Positions 18,167-26,796 of a stretch of 64,000 nucleotides of DNA are shown here, piece after piece. The stretch spans positions 1-64,000 of the forward strand of contig JAUNDN010000002.1 of the NCBI GenBank assembly GCA_030526045.1, read 5' to 3'. The translations under genes were made by a program, and so were the position numbers. This DNA comes from Bacillota bacterium (GTDB lineage Bacteria; Bacillota; Clostridia; Lachnospirales; Lachnospiraceae). Position 1 is the first letter of the stretch, and the number at the start of each line of letters is the position of its first letter. The notes beneath the pieces were generated by a model that made no database searches, was not told where the DNA came from, and saw nothing but the letters and a program-made list of their open reading frames with translations.

Positions 18167-20052
18167 CTAAGGCACCCTTTCCTGTAAGTGTCGTACCATT
18201 TCTGGAACATCAGAAATGCCCATACCAGCCTTGAATAGTTTTCCCCTGTTCCTGCCCCTGCATCTCCCTTTTCCATATAATCGCCGATAAATGCGCCTGT
18301 ATATCCGGGATCAAAAATACCCTGCTGCTTAAGAAAACTGCCCTGGGAAAATGCCAGAACCTGCTCCTTCAGCGGTCCCCGAAGCCATTGATCCAGGGGA
18401 ACGCTAAAGCCTGTCTTAGGTCTGTCCATAAGTTCTCTTGGCAGATAATCGTACACCAGATCCTTCAAAATCCGTTTCTTGTTTCCGGATTGATATTTAA
18501 ATTGATGAGGAAGACTCATAGCATACTCAATCACACGGGTATCCAGAATCGGGCACCTGGCCTCCAGAGAGTATTTCATGGAAGCCCGGTCCACCTTGCA
18601 CAGAATATCCTCCGGCAGATAGGTGTCCATGTCAAGCAGCATTCTCCGCTCCTGCCAATTCTTCTCTTTGTAGATGGTTTCAAAGTCGTAAGAGCAGGAA
18701 AGGAAGCGCTCCCCCGGCTCAGCCGACACCATACGCTCCGCTGCCTGCTGATAGTTTTCAGCGATCAGCTGGGTCTTTGTCTCCTTATTCCTGTTTTTCG
18801 CAATCACCTTCACCTTGAAGGGATAATGATCCGTAATGTGAAGTAAATCACCAATTGTTCCTGCCACAGCTCCGATACCGTCAAGGAGCTGTGCCTGCCT
18901 CACCTTCTCATAGATATTATAGCCACAGAACAGCTCGTCCCCTCCGTCTCCCGACAGCACCACCGTAACCTTCCTTTTGGCAAGCTCTGAAACCAGCATG
19001 GAAGGGATCTGGGAAGAATCCGCAAAGGGTTCATCATAATATTTCGGAATGCTCTCCACCAGAGAAAACATATCCTCCTCATCGATATAAAGCTCCGTGT
19101 GGTCGCAGCCGATCTTGGCAGCAACCTCCTTGGCATATTCCGCTTCATTGTATTTCTTTTCATGGAAGCCGATGGAAAAGGTCTTAACAGGGCAGTCCGA
19201 AACCTCCTGAGCAATGGCAGTGACAAGAGAAGAGTCATAACCGCCGCTAAGGAACGTACCTACCGGTACATCTGCCACCAGTCTTTCCTTGACAGAGGTT
19301 CTTAAAATACCTTTCAGTTCCTCCTTCGCCTGCTGATAGTCTCCTGTAAAGCTTTCTTTCTTATCCCGGTAAACCTTTTTCAGGTCCCAGTAATGCCACT
19401 TACGGGCCTTTCCTTCACGAAACGCTATAATCTCCCCCGGTGCAGTCTTGTACACGTTTTCAAAAATACTGTCCGGTCCGCACAGATACTGGTGATACAG
19501 GTATCTGGGAAGAACCTCTCTCCTGATGGAAGGCACAAAGCCGGGACATTTCATAATTGGCTTAAGCTCCGAGGCAAACACAAGATTACCATCCGCCAGC
19601 CAGTAGTAAAGCGGCTTCTTGCCGATTCTGTCCCTCACAAGAAACAGGGTTTCTTCCTTTCTGTCATAAATGGCAATCGCAAACATTCCATTCAGCTTCT
19701 CAATGCAGGAAATTCCCCATTTCAGATATGCTGCCAGAATCACCTCCGTATCGCAGGTGGATACGAACGGGTAATCTGCAAGCTCATCCTTAAGCTCCCT
19801 GAAATTGTAGACTTCTCCGTTAAAGACAAGGGATACTCTGCCATCCCCGGAATTCATGGGCTGATGTCCCAACGGGGAAAGGTCTAAAATGGAAAGCCGC
19901 CTCTGTGCAAGCCCTACCGTATAGTCTGACCCCGCCGGATAAATCTCCACACCGCTGTCGTTGGGGCCTCTATGAACCATGGTGTCGTTCATCTCGGTAA
20001 GCTGCTGCTGCGTTATTCTGTTTTTACTGAAAAACCCGCATATTCCGCACAT
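18163..20052 (-). CDS. Asparagine-synthase-like glutamine amidotransferase, copy 2
   Basis: A 629-residue protein starting MCGICGF, with Cys2 as the glutaminase nucleophile. The synthetase domain has the ATP loop FLSGGYDSSL near 257-266 and SGDGGDELFCGYN near 355-367. The start at ATG 20052 is fixed by the required Met-Cys and by GGAGG 6 bases upstream; an in-frame upstream start at 20070 would bury the cysteine. As with copy 1, family knowledge allows asparagine synthesis, but two copies among glycosyltransferases suggest glycan amidation. It lies after the GT4 at 20084-21265 and overlaps the next GT4 by four bases. Confidence 0.87.
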   Translation of the reverse strand: MCGICGFFSKNRITQQQLTEMNDTMVHRGPNDSGVEIYPAGSDYTVGLAQRRLSILDLSPLGHQPMNSGDGRVSLVFNGEVYNFRELKDELADYPFVSTCDTEVILAAYLKWGISCIEKLNGMFAIAIYDRKEETLFLVRDRIGKKPLYYWLADGNLVFASELKPIMKCPGFVPSIRREVLPRYLYHQYLCGPDSIFENVYKTAPGEIIAFREGKARKWHYWDLKKVYRDKKESFTGDYQQAKEELKGILRTSVKERLVADVPVGTFLSGGYDSSLVTAIAQEVSDCPVKTFSIGFHEKKYNEAEYAKEVAAKIGCDHTELYIDEEDMFSLVESIPKYYDEPFADSSQIPSMLVSELAKRKVTVVLSGDGGDELFCGYNIYEKVRQAQLLDGIGAVAGTIGDLLHITDHYPFKVKVIAKNRNKETKTQLIAENYQQAAERMVSAEPGERFLSCSYDFETIYKEKNWQERRMLLDMDTYLPEDILCKVDRASMKYSLEARCPILDTRVIEYAMSLPHQFKYQSGNKKRILKDLVYDYLPRELMDRPKTGFSVPLDQWLRGPLKEQVLAFSQGSFLKQQGIFDPGYTGAFIGDYMEKGDAGAGTGENYSRLVWAFLMFQKWYDTYRKGCLR

Positions 20053-20083
20053 AGTTCCTCCATTTTGCAATCATCAGCACTGT

Positions 20084-21265
20084 TTATTTCGTCATTTCCT
20101 CAATACAGGAGACAAGCTCCCTGTAATAAGCTTCCTTAGAAAAATCAGCTGCTCTTGAAGCCGCTGCCTTCTGATAGCTTTCATAAAGCTCCGGGTCACC
20201 AAGAAGCTTACTTGCTGCCAACGCAAGCTGTTTCTCTTCCTCTTCCATATCTGTCTGCATGTTCTTGACTGGTTTTACCGCGGGTGTAAGAATCCCGTAA
20301 TCCGCCTCAAAAACCTCCTGTTTAACCTCAGCCTCCCGCCAATTCTCATGGAGGATTTCAGCTGGGCCGGAGAGACAGTTGACAGATACAATCGGAAGAG
20401 AAAGTGAGAGTGCCTCTACCAGGGCATTCGGCAGCCCTTCGCTTAAGGAAGTCAGCAGATATAGATCACTTTTCTGAAGGTAGGGAAAGGGATTCCTTTT
20501 TAACCCTGCAAATAATACCCTGTCTGCAATTCCAAGGCTTTGGGCAAGCTCCTTATATTCCTTGAATTCACCGTCTCCTATGATGGCAAGCCTTGTATCC
20601 GGTATTTTCTCATTAATCTTTCGAAATGCCTTGAGCAGATGCCAGAATCCCTTGACATCATCCTCTCTTCCCATGGAAACCAGTACCTTATCCTCTGTTT
20701 CCCAGAAGGAAAGATCTTCTCCTTCCGCCACCCGGCTCTGCTTCTGAATCCCTTCAATATCGCAGGGATTCCACAAAGCCTGCACATTCGTAAATCCATA
20801 TTTTTTTTGCACCAGATCTGCCATCTTCTTTGAACAGCAGAAAACCCTGTCCGAGTGACGGCTGATGAGCTTCATGTAAGGCACATCCTTAATCTCCTCA
20901 AAGGAATGGCATGCCGTAAGCTTTCTCCGGGCTCCTGTAGTAAGAGCATTCGCAATATTAGCCGTCATCCCAAAGCTGTAGGAGATATCAATGCCAAGCT
21001 TTCTCTGCAGGCGGGTAAGCTTGTGACTTCTTCTGAAGACATTGATTCCTTTATTCAGCTTCCCCTTCCTTGCCTTCAGCTTCAGATCAATCACCTGAAG
21101 TCCCGAAATATCGTATGCGACGTCCTCCAGCGAAAAAACCGCAATTACCACATCATATTCTTTTTGAAGCAACCTGGCTGTCATAACACAGATTCTCTCA
21201 AAGCCTCCCTGATGGAGCATGGGGGATATGAGCATGATCTTTTTTCTCTTTTTTACCTGTCCCAC
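20084..21265 (-). CDS. Family 4 glycosyltransferase (block 1, second GT4)
   Basis: A 393-residue GT-B-fold transferase with LHQGGFERI near residues 17-25, VSMGREDDVKGFWHLL in the donor domain, LTSLSEGLPNALVEAL and NCLSGPAEIL. It differs from its three GT4 neighbours at the loop that in them reads TDCPCGGPAELI. A lysine-rich patch near residue 75 may attach it to the membrane. The start is GTG 21265, with AAGGG 7 bases before it. Its place between another GT4 and AsnB copy 2 makes it part of the first GT4-GT4-AsnB block. Its sugar is unknown. Confidence 0.85.
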   Translation of the reverse strand: MGQVKKRKKIMLISPMLHQGGFERICVMTARLLQKEYDVVIAVFSLEDVAYDISGLQVIDLKLKARKGKLNKGINVFRRSHKLTRLQRKLGIDISYSFGMTANIANALTTGARRKLTACHSFEEIKDVPYMKLISRHSDRVFCCSKKMADLVQKKYGFTNVQALWNPCDIEGIQKQSRVAEGEDLSFWETEDKVLVSMGREDDVKGFWHLLKAFRKINEKIPDTRLAIIGDGEFKEYKELAQSLGIADRVLFAGLKRNPFPYLQKSDLYLLTSLSEGLPNALVEALSLSLPIVSVNCLSGPAEILHENWREAEVKQEVFEADYGILTPAVKPVKNMQTDMEEEEKQLALAASKLLGDPELYESYQKAAASRAADFSKEAYYRELVSCIEEMTK

Positions 21266-21277
21266 TGTCTTTCCCTT

Positions 21278-22366
21278 CTAGATAAATTTATGAATATATT
21301 CATCCCATCTGGCGTAAATCTGTCCCGGATAGAATTCCTTCATCCGCTGTATTGCATTTTCTGCCATTTCCTCTGCTAAACCCGGCTTCTCAAGAAGCCC
21401 GGAAATTGCTGCAGATAGTGCTTCCTGATCTCCTACAGGCACAAGCCGGCCGTTACTTCCGTCCTGAATCAGATAGGCCGGTCCACCGCAGGGACAATCT
21501 GTGGAGACCACCGGGATTCCGGCTGCCATAGCTTCCATCAGCGCATTCGGCATCCCTTCATAATCAGAGGAAAGTACAAAAGCCGAAGCCTTCTGTATTC
21601 TCTTCTTCAGATCACCCACATTGCCGCAAAACTGCACCTTTCCTGCAAGCCCCGGTTCCTGCGCCACCTGCGTAAGCTCCATAAGGAGCTCGCCTTCTCC
21701 ATAAATTTCCAGTGTATACTCGGGATAATTTTGAAACACACTTTTGCAGGCATTCAGCAACAAGATCTGATTTTTCTGCGGGTCCAGCCGCCCCACATGC
21801 ACAATTTTCTTCTCTCTATTATCAGCCCGTTTTAATTCTAAATAATCATTGCCAAGCGGGTTGGGGATAATCTCCATACATTCCGTAATATGCTTTGAAA
21901 AAGTAAAATACGCTCCCGCCTGTTTTGTCTGAAAAACATATCCGTCAGCCTTTGGGTACCAATGGCGCATTAAGGTATAGTAGATTTTGTTGCGATATTC
22001 CTTCTCCGGATCATTCCGCACGGAAATAATCATAGGGAAGTCAAACCTTCGTTTCAGGCTCAGTGCCAGGAAATTAGGCTCCGGCAGAAAGCTGATTAAC
22101 AAATCGGGAGCAATCTTATCAAGCACAAGTGCTAAACGCTTTCTTCTCTTCAGAAAACGTTCCCCCAAGTTCCGATAAAGTGCTCCCTCATTGTCTAAAC
22201 ACACCAATTCTATTGACGGATCCAGAGAATACTCAGCAGGACAGTTCATACAGGTCACGATCGTGATCCGGTAACGGAGTCGCAGATAATCATTGCAAAG
22301 CCTTGCAATGACCCCTTCTGCCCCGCCTCTCATCATGGAAAGTGTAAAAAAAGCAATATGTTTCAC
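21278..22366 (-). CDS. Family 4 glycosyltransferase (block 1, first GT4)
   Basis: A 362-residue GT-B-fold enzyme with MRGGAEGVIARL near residues 12-23, VGRLDPQKNQILL near 190-202, LSSDYEGMPNALMEAMAAG and TDCPCGGPAYLI. It is clearly paralogous to the GT4 proteins at 17060-18166 and 15960-17093. The start is GTG 22366, with AAGGAG 7 bases upstream. It directly follows the epimerase gene, so a uronic or amino sugar made by the epimerase/dehydrogenase pair is a reasonable donor, but that is inference. Confidence 0.87.
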   Translation of the reverse strand: MKHIAFFTLSMMRGGAEGVIARLCNDYLRLRYRITIVTCMNCPAEYSLDPSIELVCLDNEGALYRNLGERFLKRRKRLALVLDKIAPDLLISFLPEPNFLALSLKRRFDFPMIISVRNDPEKEYRNKIYYTLMRHWYPKADGYVFQTKQAGAYFTFSKHITECMEIIPNPLGNDYLELKRADNREKKIVHVGRLDPQKNQILLLNACKSVFQNYPEYTLEIYGEGELLMELTQVAQEPGLAGKVQFCGNVGDLKKRIQKASAFVLSSDYEGMPNALMEAMAAGIPVVSTDCPCGGPAYLIQDGSNGRLVPVGDQEALSAAISGLLEKPGLAEEMAENAIQRMKEFYPGQIYARWDEYIHKFI

Positions 22367-22377
22367 CGATATGCTCC

Positions 22378-23352
22378 TTATAAATTGTTTATATACCAGT
22401 CGATTGCCAGATTGATTCCTTTGGCAAAATCAAATTCCGGATCATATCCAAGCAGCTTTCTCGCCTTACTGATGTCCGCATTGGAATCCTTAATATCTCC
22501 GGCACGGTCCGGACCAAAGTTCGGCTCTACCTCTTTACCAAGCGCCTTACAGAGATCGTAATACACATCAATCAGATACTCTCTGCCGCCGGCACCGATG
22601 TTAAAGGCCTCTCCTGCCGCTTCTGAGGGTGCCAGACAGGCCTTCAGATTGGCCTCGATCACATTGTCAATATAGGTAAAGTCTCTGGACTGTCTTCCGT
22701 CTCCGTTAATGGTAGGCACCTCTCCATCCATCAGCTGCTTGATGAATTTGGGAATCACTGCCGCATACATACCGTTGGGATCCTGGCGTCTTCCGAACAC
22801 ATTGAAGTACCGCATGCCGTAGGTGTCAAGGCCATACAGTACCTTATACAGCCTTCCATATTCCTCGTCCACTCTCTTTGTCAGTGCATAAGGAGAAAGC
22901 AGCTTTCCTTCCTGGCCTTCCTTTTTGGGAAGTACCGGATGATCTCCATATACAGAGGAGCTGGACGCATAGACAAACTTCTTAACCCCATTCTGTCTGG
23001 ATGCCTCCATCATATTTAAAGTGCCCCTGATGTTGATCTCCTCATAGAGGAGCGGCATCTCAATGCTTCTGGGAACGCTCCCCCATGCTGCCTGATTCAA
23101 CACATAGGTTACGCCCTTCGTTGCCTCCATACAGGTATCCAGATTCCGGATATCGCCCTTGATAAAGGTGAACTTATCATCCGAAAGAAAGGGCTCGATA
23201 TTCTCATACTTTCCTGTGGACAGATCATCCAGACATCTTACCGTATATCCCATGGTAAGCAGCGCCTCACACAGATTGGAGCCGATAAAGCCGGCACCCC
23301 CTGTTACAAGAAACACACTGTCTGCATCAAATGTTAGCTCCTGATATCCCAT
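22378..23352 (-). CDS. NAD-dependent sugar epimerase (UDP-GlcNAc/UDP-Glc 4-epimerase, WbpP-like)
   Basis: A 324-residue extended short-chain dehydrogenase/reductase. The NAD loop VTGGAGFIGSN is near residues 16-26 and the catalytic serine region ASSSSVYGD near 128. The YALTK motif (Tyr-x3-Lys) is near 152-156 and NVFGRRQDPNG near 179-189. It most resembles WbpP-type C4 epimerases of UDP-N-acetylhexosamines and uronic acids. Its partner upstream is a UDP-HexNAc dehydrogenase; WbpP with WbpO makes UDP-N-acetylgalactosaminuronic acid, and the same product is likely here. GAGG lies 8 bases before ATG 23352. Confidence 0.85.
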   Translation of the reverse strand: MGYQELTFDADSVFLVTGGAGFIGSNLCEALLTMGYTVRCLDDLSTGKYENIEPFLSDDKFTFIKGDIRNLDTCMEATKGVTYVLNQAAWGSVPRSIEMPLLYEEINIRGTLNMMEASRQNGVKKFVYASSSSVYGDHPVLPKKEGQEGKLLSPYALTKRVDEEYGRLYKVLYGLDTYGMRYFNVFGRRQDPNGMYAAVIPKFIKQLMDGEVPTINGDGRQSRDFTYIDNVIEANLKACLAPSEAAGEAFNIGAGGREYLIDVYYDLCKALGKEVEPNFGPDRAGDIKDSNADISKARKLLGYDPEFDFAKGINLAIDWYINNL

Positions 23353-23369
23353 TTCTATGACCTCTTTTC

Positions 23370-24686
23370 TTACAATCTCCAGTATAAATAATCCTCTGTC
23401 AGATATTCCTCTCTGTCAAACAATCCCTTAATATCCATGAAAACCTTCTTCTTGTGAACCGGATGAAAGAAGCCGCCTATATCACTCTTCTTAAGATCCA
23501 GGAACTGGGTATGCGCTACTGCCACGATCACTGCATCCATATCCTTAACTGCGTCCATCGTTTCAAAGGTAATGCCGTAAAGACGCTTTGCCTCATCCGC
23601 GTCTGCCGCAGGATCGACTACGATGGGGGTGATGCCGTATTCGCCAAGCTCTTTATAGATATCGATGACCTTGGTATTTCTGGTATCAGGGCAGTTCTCC
23701 TTGAAGGTAAAGCCTAAGATGGCAACCTTAGCACCCTTCACCGGGATATCGGCTTTGATCAGATTCTTCACTAAGCTTTCTGCCACATACTTACCCATAT
23801 CATCATTGATCCGTCTTCCTGACAGAATGATCTGGGAGTGATAACCAAGTTCCTCCGCCTTATAGGTAAGATAGTAAGGATCAACCCCGATGCAGTGTCC
23901 TCCAACCAGCCCTGGATAAAATTTCAGGAAATTCCATTTGGTTCCCGCTGCCTCCAGGACAGATTTGGTGTCGATCCCCATCTTGTTAAAAATGATGGAC
24001 AGCTCATTCATGAAAGCAATATTGATATCTCTCTGACTGTTCTCAATGACTTTGGCTGCTTCTGCCACCTTGATGGACTGGGCGCGGTAAACGCCGGCCT
24101 CCACCACCAGCTCATAGACCTTCGCCACCGTATCAAGGGTTTCCTGATCCATGCCGGATACGATCTTTACAATGGTCTCAAGACGATGTACCTTATCGCC
24201 GGGATTGATGCGCTCCGGAGAATAACCGATCTTGAAGTCCACACCGCATTTCAGGCCTGATTCCTGTTCCAGAATCGGTACGCAGATATCCTCTGTCACA
24301 CCGGGATAAACGGTAGACTCAAATACTACCACGGAGCCCTTGGTCAGGTTCTGTCCCAGAATCCGGCTGGCCCCCTCTACCGGTGTCAAGTCCGGTGTGT
24401 GATCGTCATTGACCGGTGTAGGAACCGCCACAATGTGGAATTTTGCTTCCCGAAGCTTTGTTGGATCTGCGGTAAACTCCACCGCTGTGTTTCTGATCAC
24501 ATCATTCCCCACCTCGTTGGTGGGATCAATTCCACTCTTATATAAAGCAATTTTCTTCTCATTCAGGTCAAAGCCTACCACCTTGATCTTGCGGGCAAAG
24601 GCCACCGCTATGGGCATACCCACATACCCAAGCCCTACCAGCGATAATTTCTCTTTCCCATTTACAAGATCCTCATATAGACCCAT
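23370..24686 (-). CDS. UDP-N-acetylhexosamine 6-dehydrogenase (WbpO/TviB-like)
   Basis: A 438-residue nucleotide-sugar dehydrogenase with N-terminal NAD loop VGLGYVGMP near residues 17-25, central YSPERINPGD near 155-164, catalytic Cys265 in GGHCIGVDPYY, and the C-terminal UDP-binding domain (GFTFKENCPDTRN). It oxidises C6 of a UDP-HexNAc to the uronic acid with two NAD+. The sequence type is that of WbpO/TviB (VipA) rather than UDP-glucose dehydrogenase. The start at ATG 24686 has AGGAGG 8 bases upstream and lies 2 bases after the GT4 stop. With the epimerase it supplies a uronic acid that the AsnB-like proteins could amidate. Confidence 0.88.
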   Translation of the reverse strand: MGLYEDLVNGKEKLSLVGLGYVGMPIAVAFARKIKVVGFDLNEKKIALYKSGIDPTNEVGNDVIRNTAVEFTADPTKLREAKFHIVAVPTPVNDDHTPDLTPVEGASRILGQNLTKGSVVVFESTVYPGVTEDICVPILEQESGLKCGVDFKIGYSPERINPGDKVHRLETIVKIVSGMDQETLDTVAKVYELVVEAGVYRAQSIKVAEAAKVIENSQRDINIAFMNELSIIFNKMGIDTKSVLEAAGTKWNFLKFYPGLVGGHCIGVDPYYLTYKAEELGYHSQIILSGRRINDDMGKYVAESLVKNLIKADIPVKGAKVAILGFTFKENCPDTRNTKVIDIYKELGEYGITPIVVDPAADADEAKRLYGITFETMDAVKDMDAVIVAVAHTQFLDLKKSDIGGFFHPVHKKKVFMDIKGLFDREEYLTEDYLYWRL

Positions 24687-24688
24687 TT

Positions 24689-25795
24689 TTATTTCCTCCT
24701 GTCTGTGCAATGCTTAATCTCTTCCTCATAGGCATCGACTACCGTTTTTCTATCAAATTCACGCTCCATTTTATTGCGGGCGTTTCTTCCCATCTGTCTG
24801 CGCTCCCCAATCGAAAGCGCCATAAATTTGCGGAGAGCCTGTAAAAATGCCTTCCCATCCCTTGGGGCAAAGGCAAGTCCGCTCGCACCGTCCTCAAGGC
24901 CTTCCCGGCATCCCGGAATGTCCGATGCAAGCACCGGTCTTCCTGTGGCTGCCGCCTCCAGCACCACATTGGACATCCCCTCATGATAGCTGGGGACCAC
25001 CACCGCAGACGCTTCCCGGTAAAAGGGATGCATCTCCTTCTGATAATCGGTCAGGTGGACAATTCCCTCCTGCTGCTTCCTCTCAATCAGTTCCCGGTAA
25101 TCCTCCTCATAGCTTCCCACAATTTCAAAAAGCACATCCGGGTATTCCTTTTTCAGTTCTTCCGCAGCATACAAAAGCTCGTCTGTTCCCTTTTCCTTCA
25201 TGATCCTGCCAACAAACAGGAATTTGACCGGTTTCTCCTCTTCCGGATATTCTTCAAAGGAATGCCTGTCAAGGTTCACACCGGAGCCGGGAACCAGCCG
25301 GTCCTTTTCCCCTCTAATTCCAAATTCGGAAAAGATCTGTTTGTTACGGGCATTCTGAAAGAACACGCAGGACGCGCTCTTTAAGGCGATCCGGTATAGA
25401 AGTACTACCATTTTCTGTAAAAGACCGCCCTCCTCAAAAACAGAGCCAAGTCCTGTAATATTAACAATGTAGGGAATCCTCAACATTCTGCAGCAAAGAC
25501 TTCCGTAAATATTCGGTTTGATTGTGTAGGTCAGGACCACATCCGGCCTGATCTCCCTCATCAACTTAAGATAAGCTGCAAAAAGCCTTCCGTCCTTCAG
25601 CGGGTTCATCCCTCTTCTTTCTAACGAGGTATGATGAACTACGCAGCCCTCCCCTGCAATCTCGGGAACCTCCTCTTCATCCGGCAGGCCAACATGCACC
25701 TCATATTCAGTGAGCAGGCGCAATAAAAGTTCATTTCTGAAATCATACAGTCCGCTGGCACAATTGGCAAGTATCAGGATTTTTTTCATTTGCAT
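24689..25795 (-). CDS. Family 4 glycosyltransferase, PglA-like
   Basis: A 368-residue GT-B-fold enzyme. NCASGLYDFRNELL near residues 11-24, TYTIKPNIYG near 92-101, NITGLGSVFEE near 113-123, GRIMKEKGTDELL in the donor domain and PSYHEGMSNVVLEAAATG match the PglA/CapM-type group. PglA adds the second sugar (GalNAc) to undecaprenyl-diphosphate-bacillosamine. In the gene order it follows PglF-, PglE- and PglC-like genes with only the PLP/ATP-grasp pair between, so it probably adds the second residue of that glycan. AGGAGG lies 5 bases before ATG 25795 and 11 before the ATG at 25789. Confidence 0.85.
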   Translation of the reverse strand: MQMKKILILANCASGLYDFRNELLLRLLTEYEVHVGLPDEEEVPEIAGEGCVVHHTSLERRGMNPLKDGRLFAAYLKLMREIRPDVVLTYTIKPNIYGSLCCRMLRIPYIVNITGLGSVFEEGGLLQKMVVLLYRIALKSASCVFFQNARNKQIFSEFGIRGEKDRLVPGSGVNLDRHSFEEYPEEEKPVKFLFVGRIMKEKGTDELLYAAEELKKEYPDVLFEIVGSYEEDYRELIERKQQEGIVHLTDYQKEMHPFYREASAVVVPSYHEGMSNVVLEAAATGRPVLASDIPGCREGLEDGASGLAFAPRDGKAFLQALRKFMALSIGERRQMGRNARNKMEREFDRKTVVDAYEEEIKHCTDRRK

Positions 25796-25814
25796 CCCTG
25801 CCTCCTAAAGGTGA

Positions 25815-26783
25815 TCATTTCACCGTATCGATCAGCATGATTTCATTATACTTCATCATCACCTTTGAAACGGCATAGTCCCCGATTTTTCTCTCATTTA
25901 TCTTACCAGAAAGATTATTCTTAATCAAGGTCATGTGATCGGCACCGCAGGCATAGGCATGGGGATAACCCCCGCCGAACCTGGGATTCACCTCCGAGAA
26001 ATAGAAAATGCCGTCCTTTTCAAAAATATCAATATCGATCTGTCCCAGAAAGCCGTTTTCAAGGACAAATTGTTCTACAGCGGCAAACAGCTCAGGATCA
26101 GCAAAGGAAATGGCCTTGTCCGTCTCTCCTGCCCGCATGACCAGCTTTTTCTTGGTGAAAATGGAAACCACCTCATGGCTTAACAGATCTATATAGCAGT
26201 CTACACCGATCTCCTGTCCCGTCATCAGCTCCTGGATCATCATATGTTCGCCATGTCGAAACAAGAATTCCACCGTTTCTCTGTCATCGGCCCTGGAGAT
26301 CTGAATACTGGCACTCCCCTTCATAGGCTTCACGAAAACCGGATAAGAAATCTCACCCTTTTCTTCCGCCTCAAGGAAAGAGGGAAGATCAATGTAGGAT
26401 TTGGCACAAGGGTATCCGTGTTCCTTCATCCAACAGTACATCTCCCATTTATTTAAGGTCCGTTCACACAGCTCATAGGAGGAACCGATCACAGTGGTTC
26501 CCACTGCCTCAAAATCCTCCCTGTGCCGGGCAATCAAGGAAAGCTCCGGGTCAATGAGGGACAGCACTCCGGTAATCTGCTCCTTTTTACAGATATCCAA
26601 AATCACATCGATATAACCGGGCTCTGTGATTCTGGGTACAATATAATGTACATCCCCTTCATAAAGAGCCGGTGCATAAGGGCTGCAGTCTGTTGTGACC
26701 ACTTTCCCTTCCTCTCCGAATGCAGTTTTAAAATACTGTACCACCTTATCCCTTGTTCCACAGCTTAAAATCAAAATATTCAA
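25815..26783 (-). CDS. ATP-grasp ligase, module copy 1 (TTG start)
   Basis: A 322-residue ATP-grasp protein. The N-terminal Rossmann-like part starts NILILSCGTRDKV. The ATP-grasp core has YPVFVKPMKGSAS near 147-159, QELMTGQEIGVD near 184-195 and the metal-binding end SEVNPRFGGGYPHAY near 263-277. The family joins a carboxylate, via acyl phosphate, to an amine or thiol. I place the start at TTG 26783, with AGGAGG 8 bases upstream, right after the PLP gene; the paralogue at 54142-55107 starts at the same residue. It sits between PglC-like and PglA-like genes. Inferred role: attach an amino-acid-like group to a 4-amino sugar. Annotation as a short carbamoyl-phosphate-synthase-like protein is the common alternative. 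Confidence 0.85.
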   Translation of the reverse strand: MNILILSCGTRDKVVQYFKTAFGEEGKVVTTDCSPYAPALYEGDVHYIVPRITEPGYIDVILDICKKEQITGVLSLIDPELSLIARHREDFEAVGTTVIGSSYELCERTLNKWEMYCWMKEHGYPCAKSYIDLPSFLEAEEKGEISYPVFVKPMKGSASIQISRADDRETVEFLFRHGEHMMIQELMTGQEIGVDCYIDLLSHEVVSIFTKKKLVMRAGETDKAISFADPELFAAVEQFVLENGFLGQIDIDIFEKDGIFYFSEVNPRFGGGYPHAYACGADHMTLIKNNLSGKINERKIGDYAVSKVMMKYNEIMLIDTVK

Positions 26784-26796
26784 AATGGTTGCCCTC

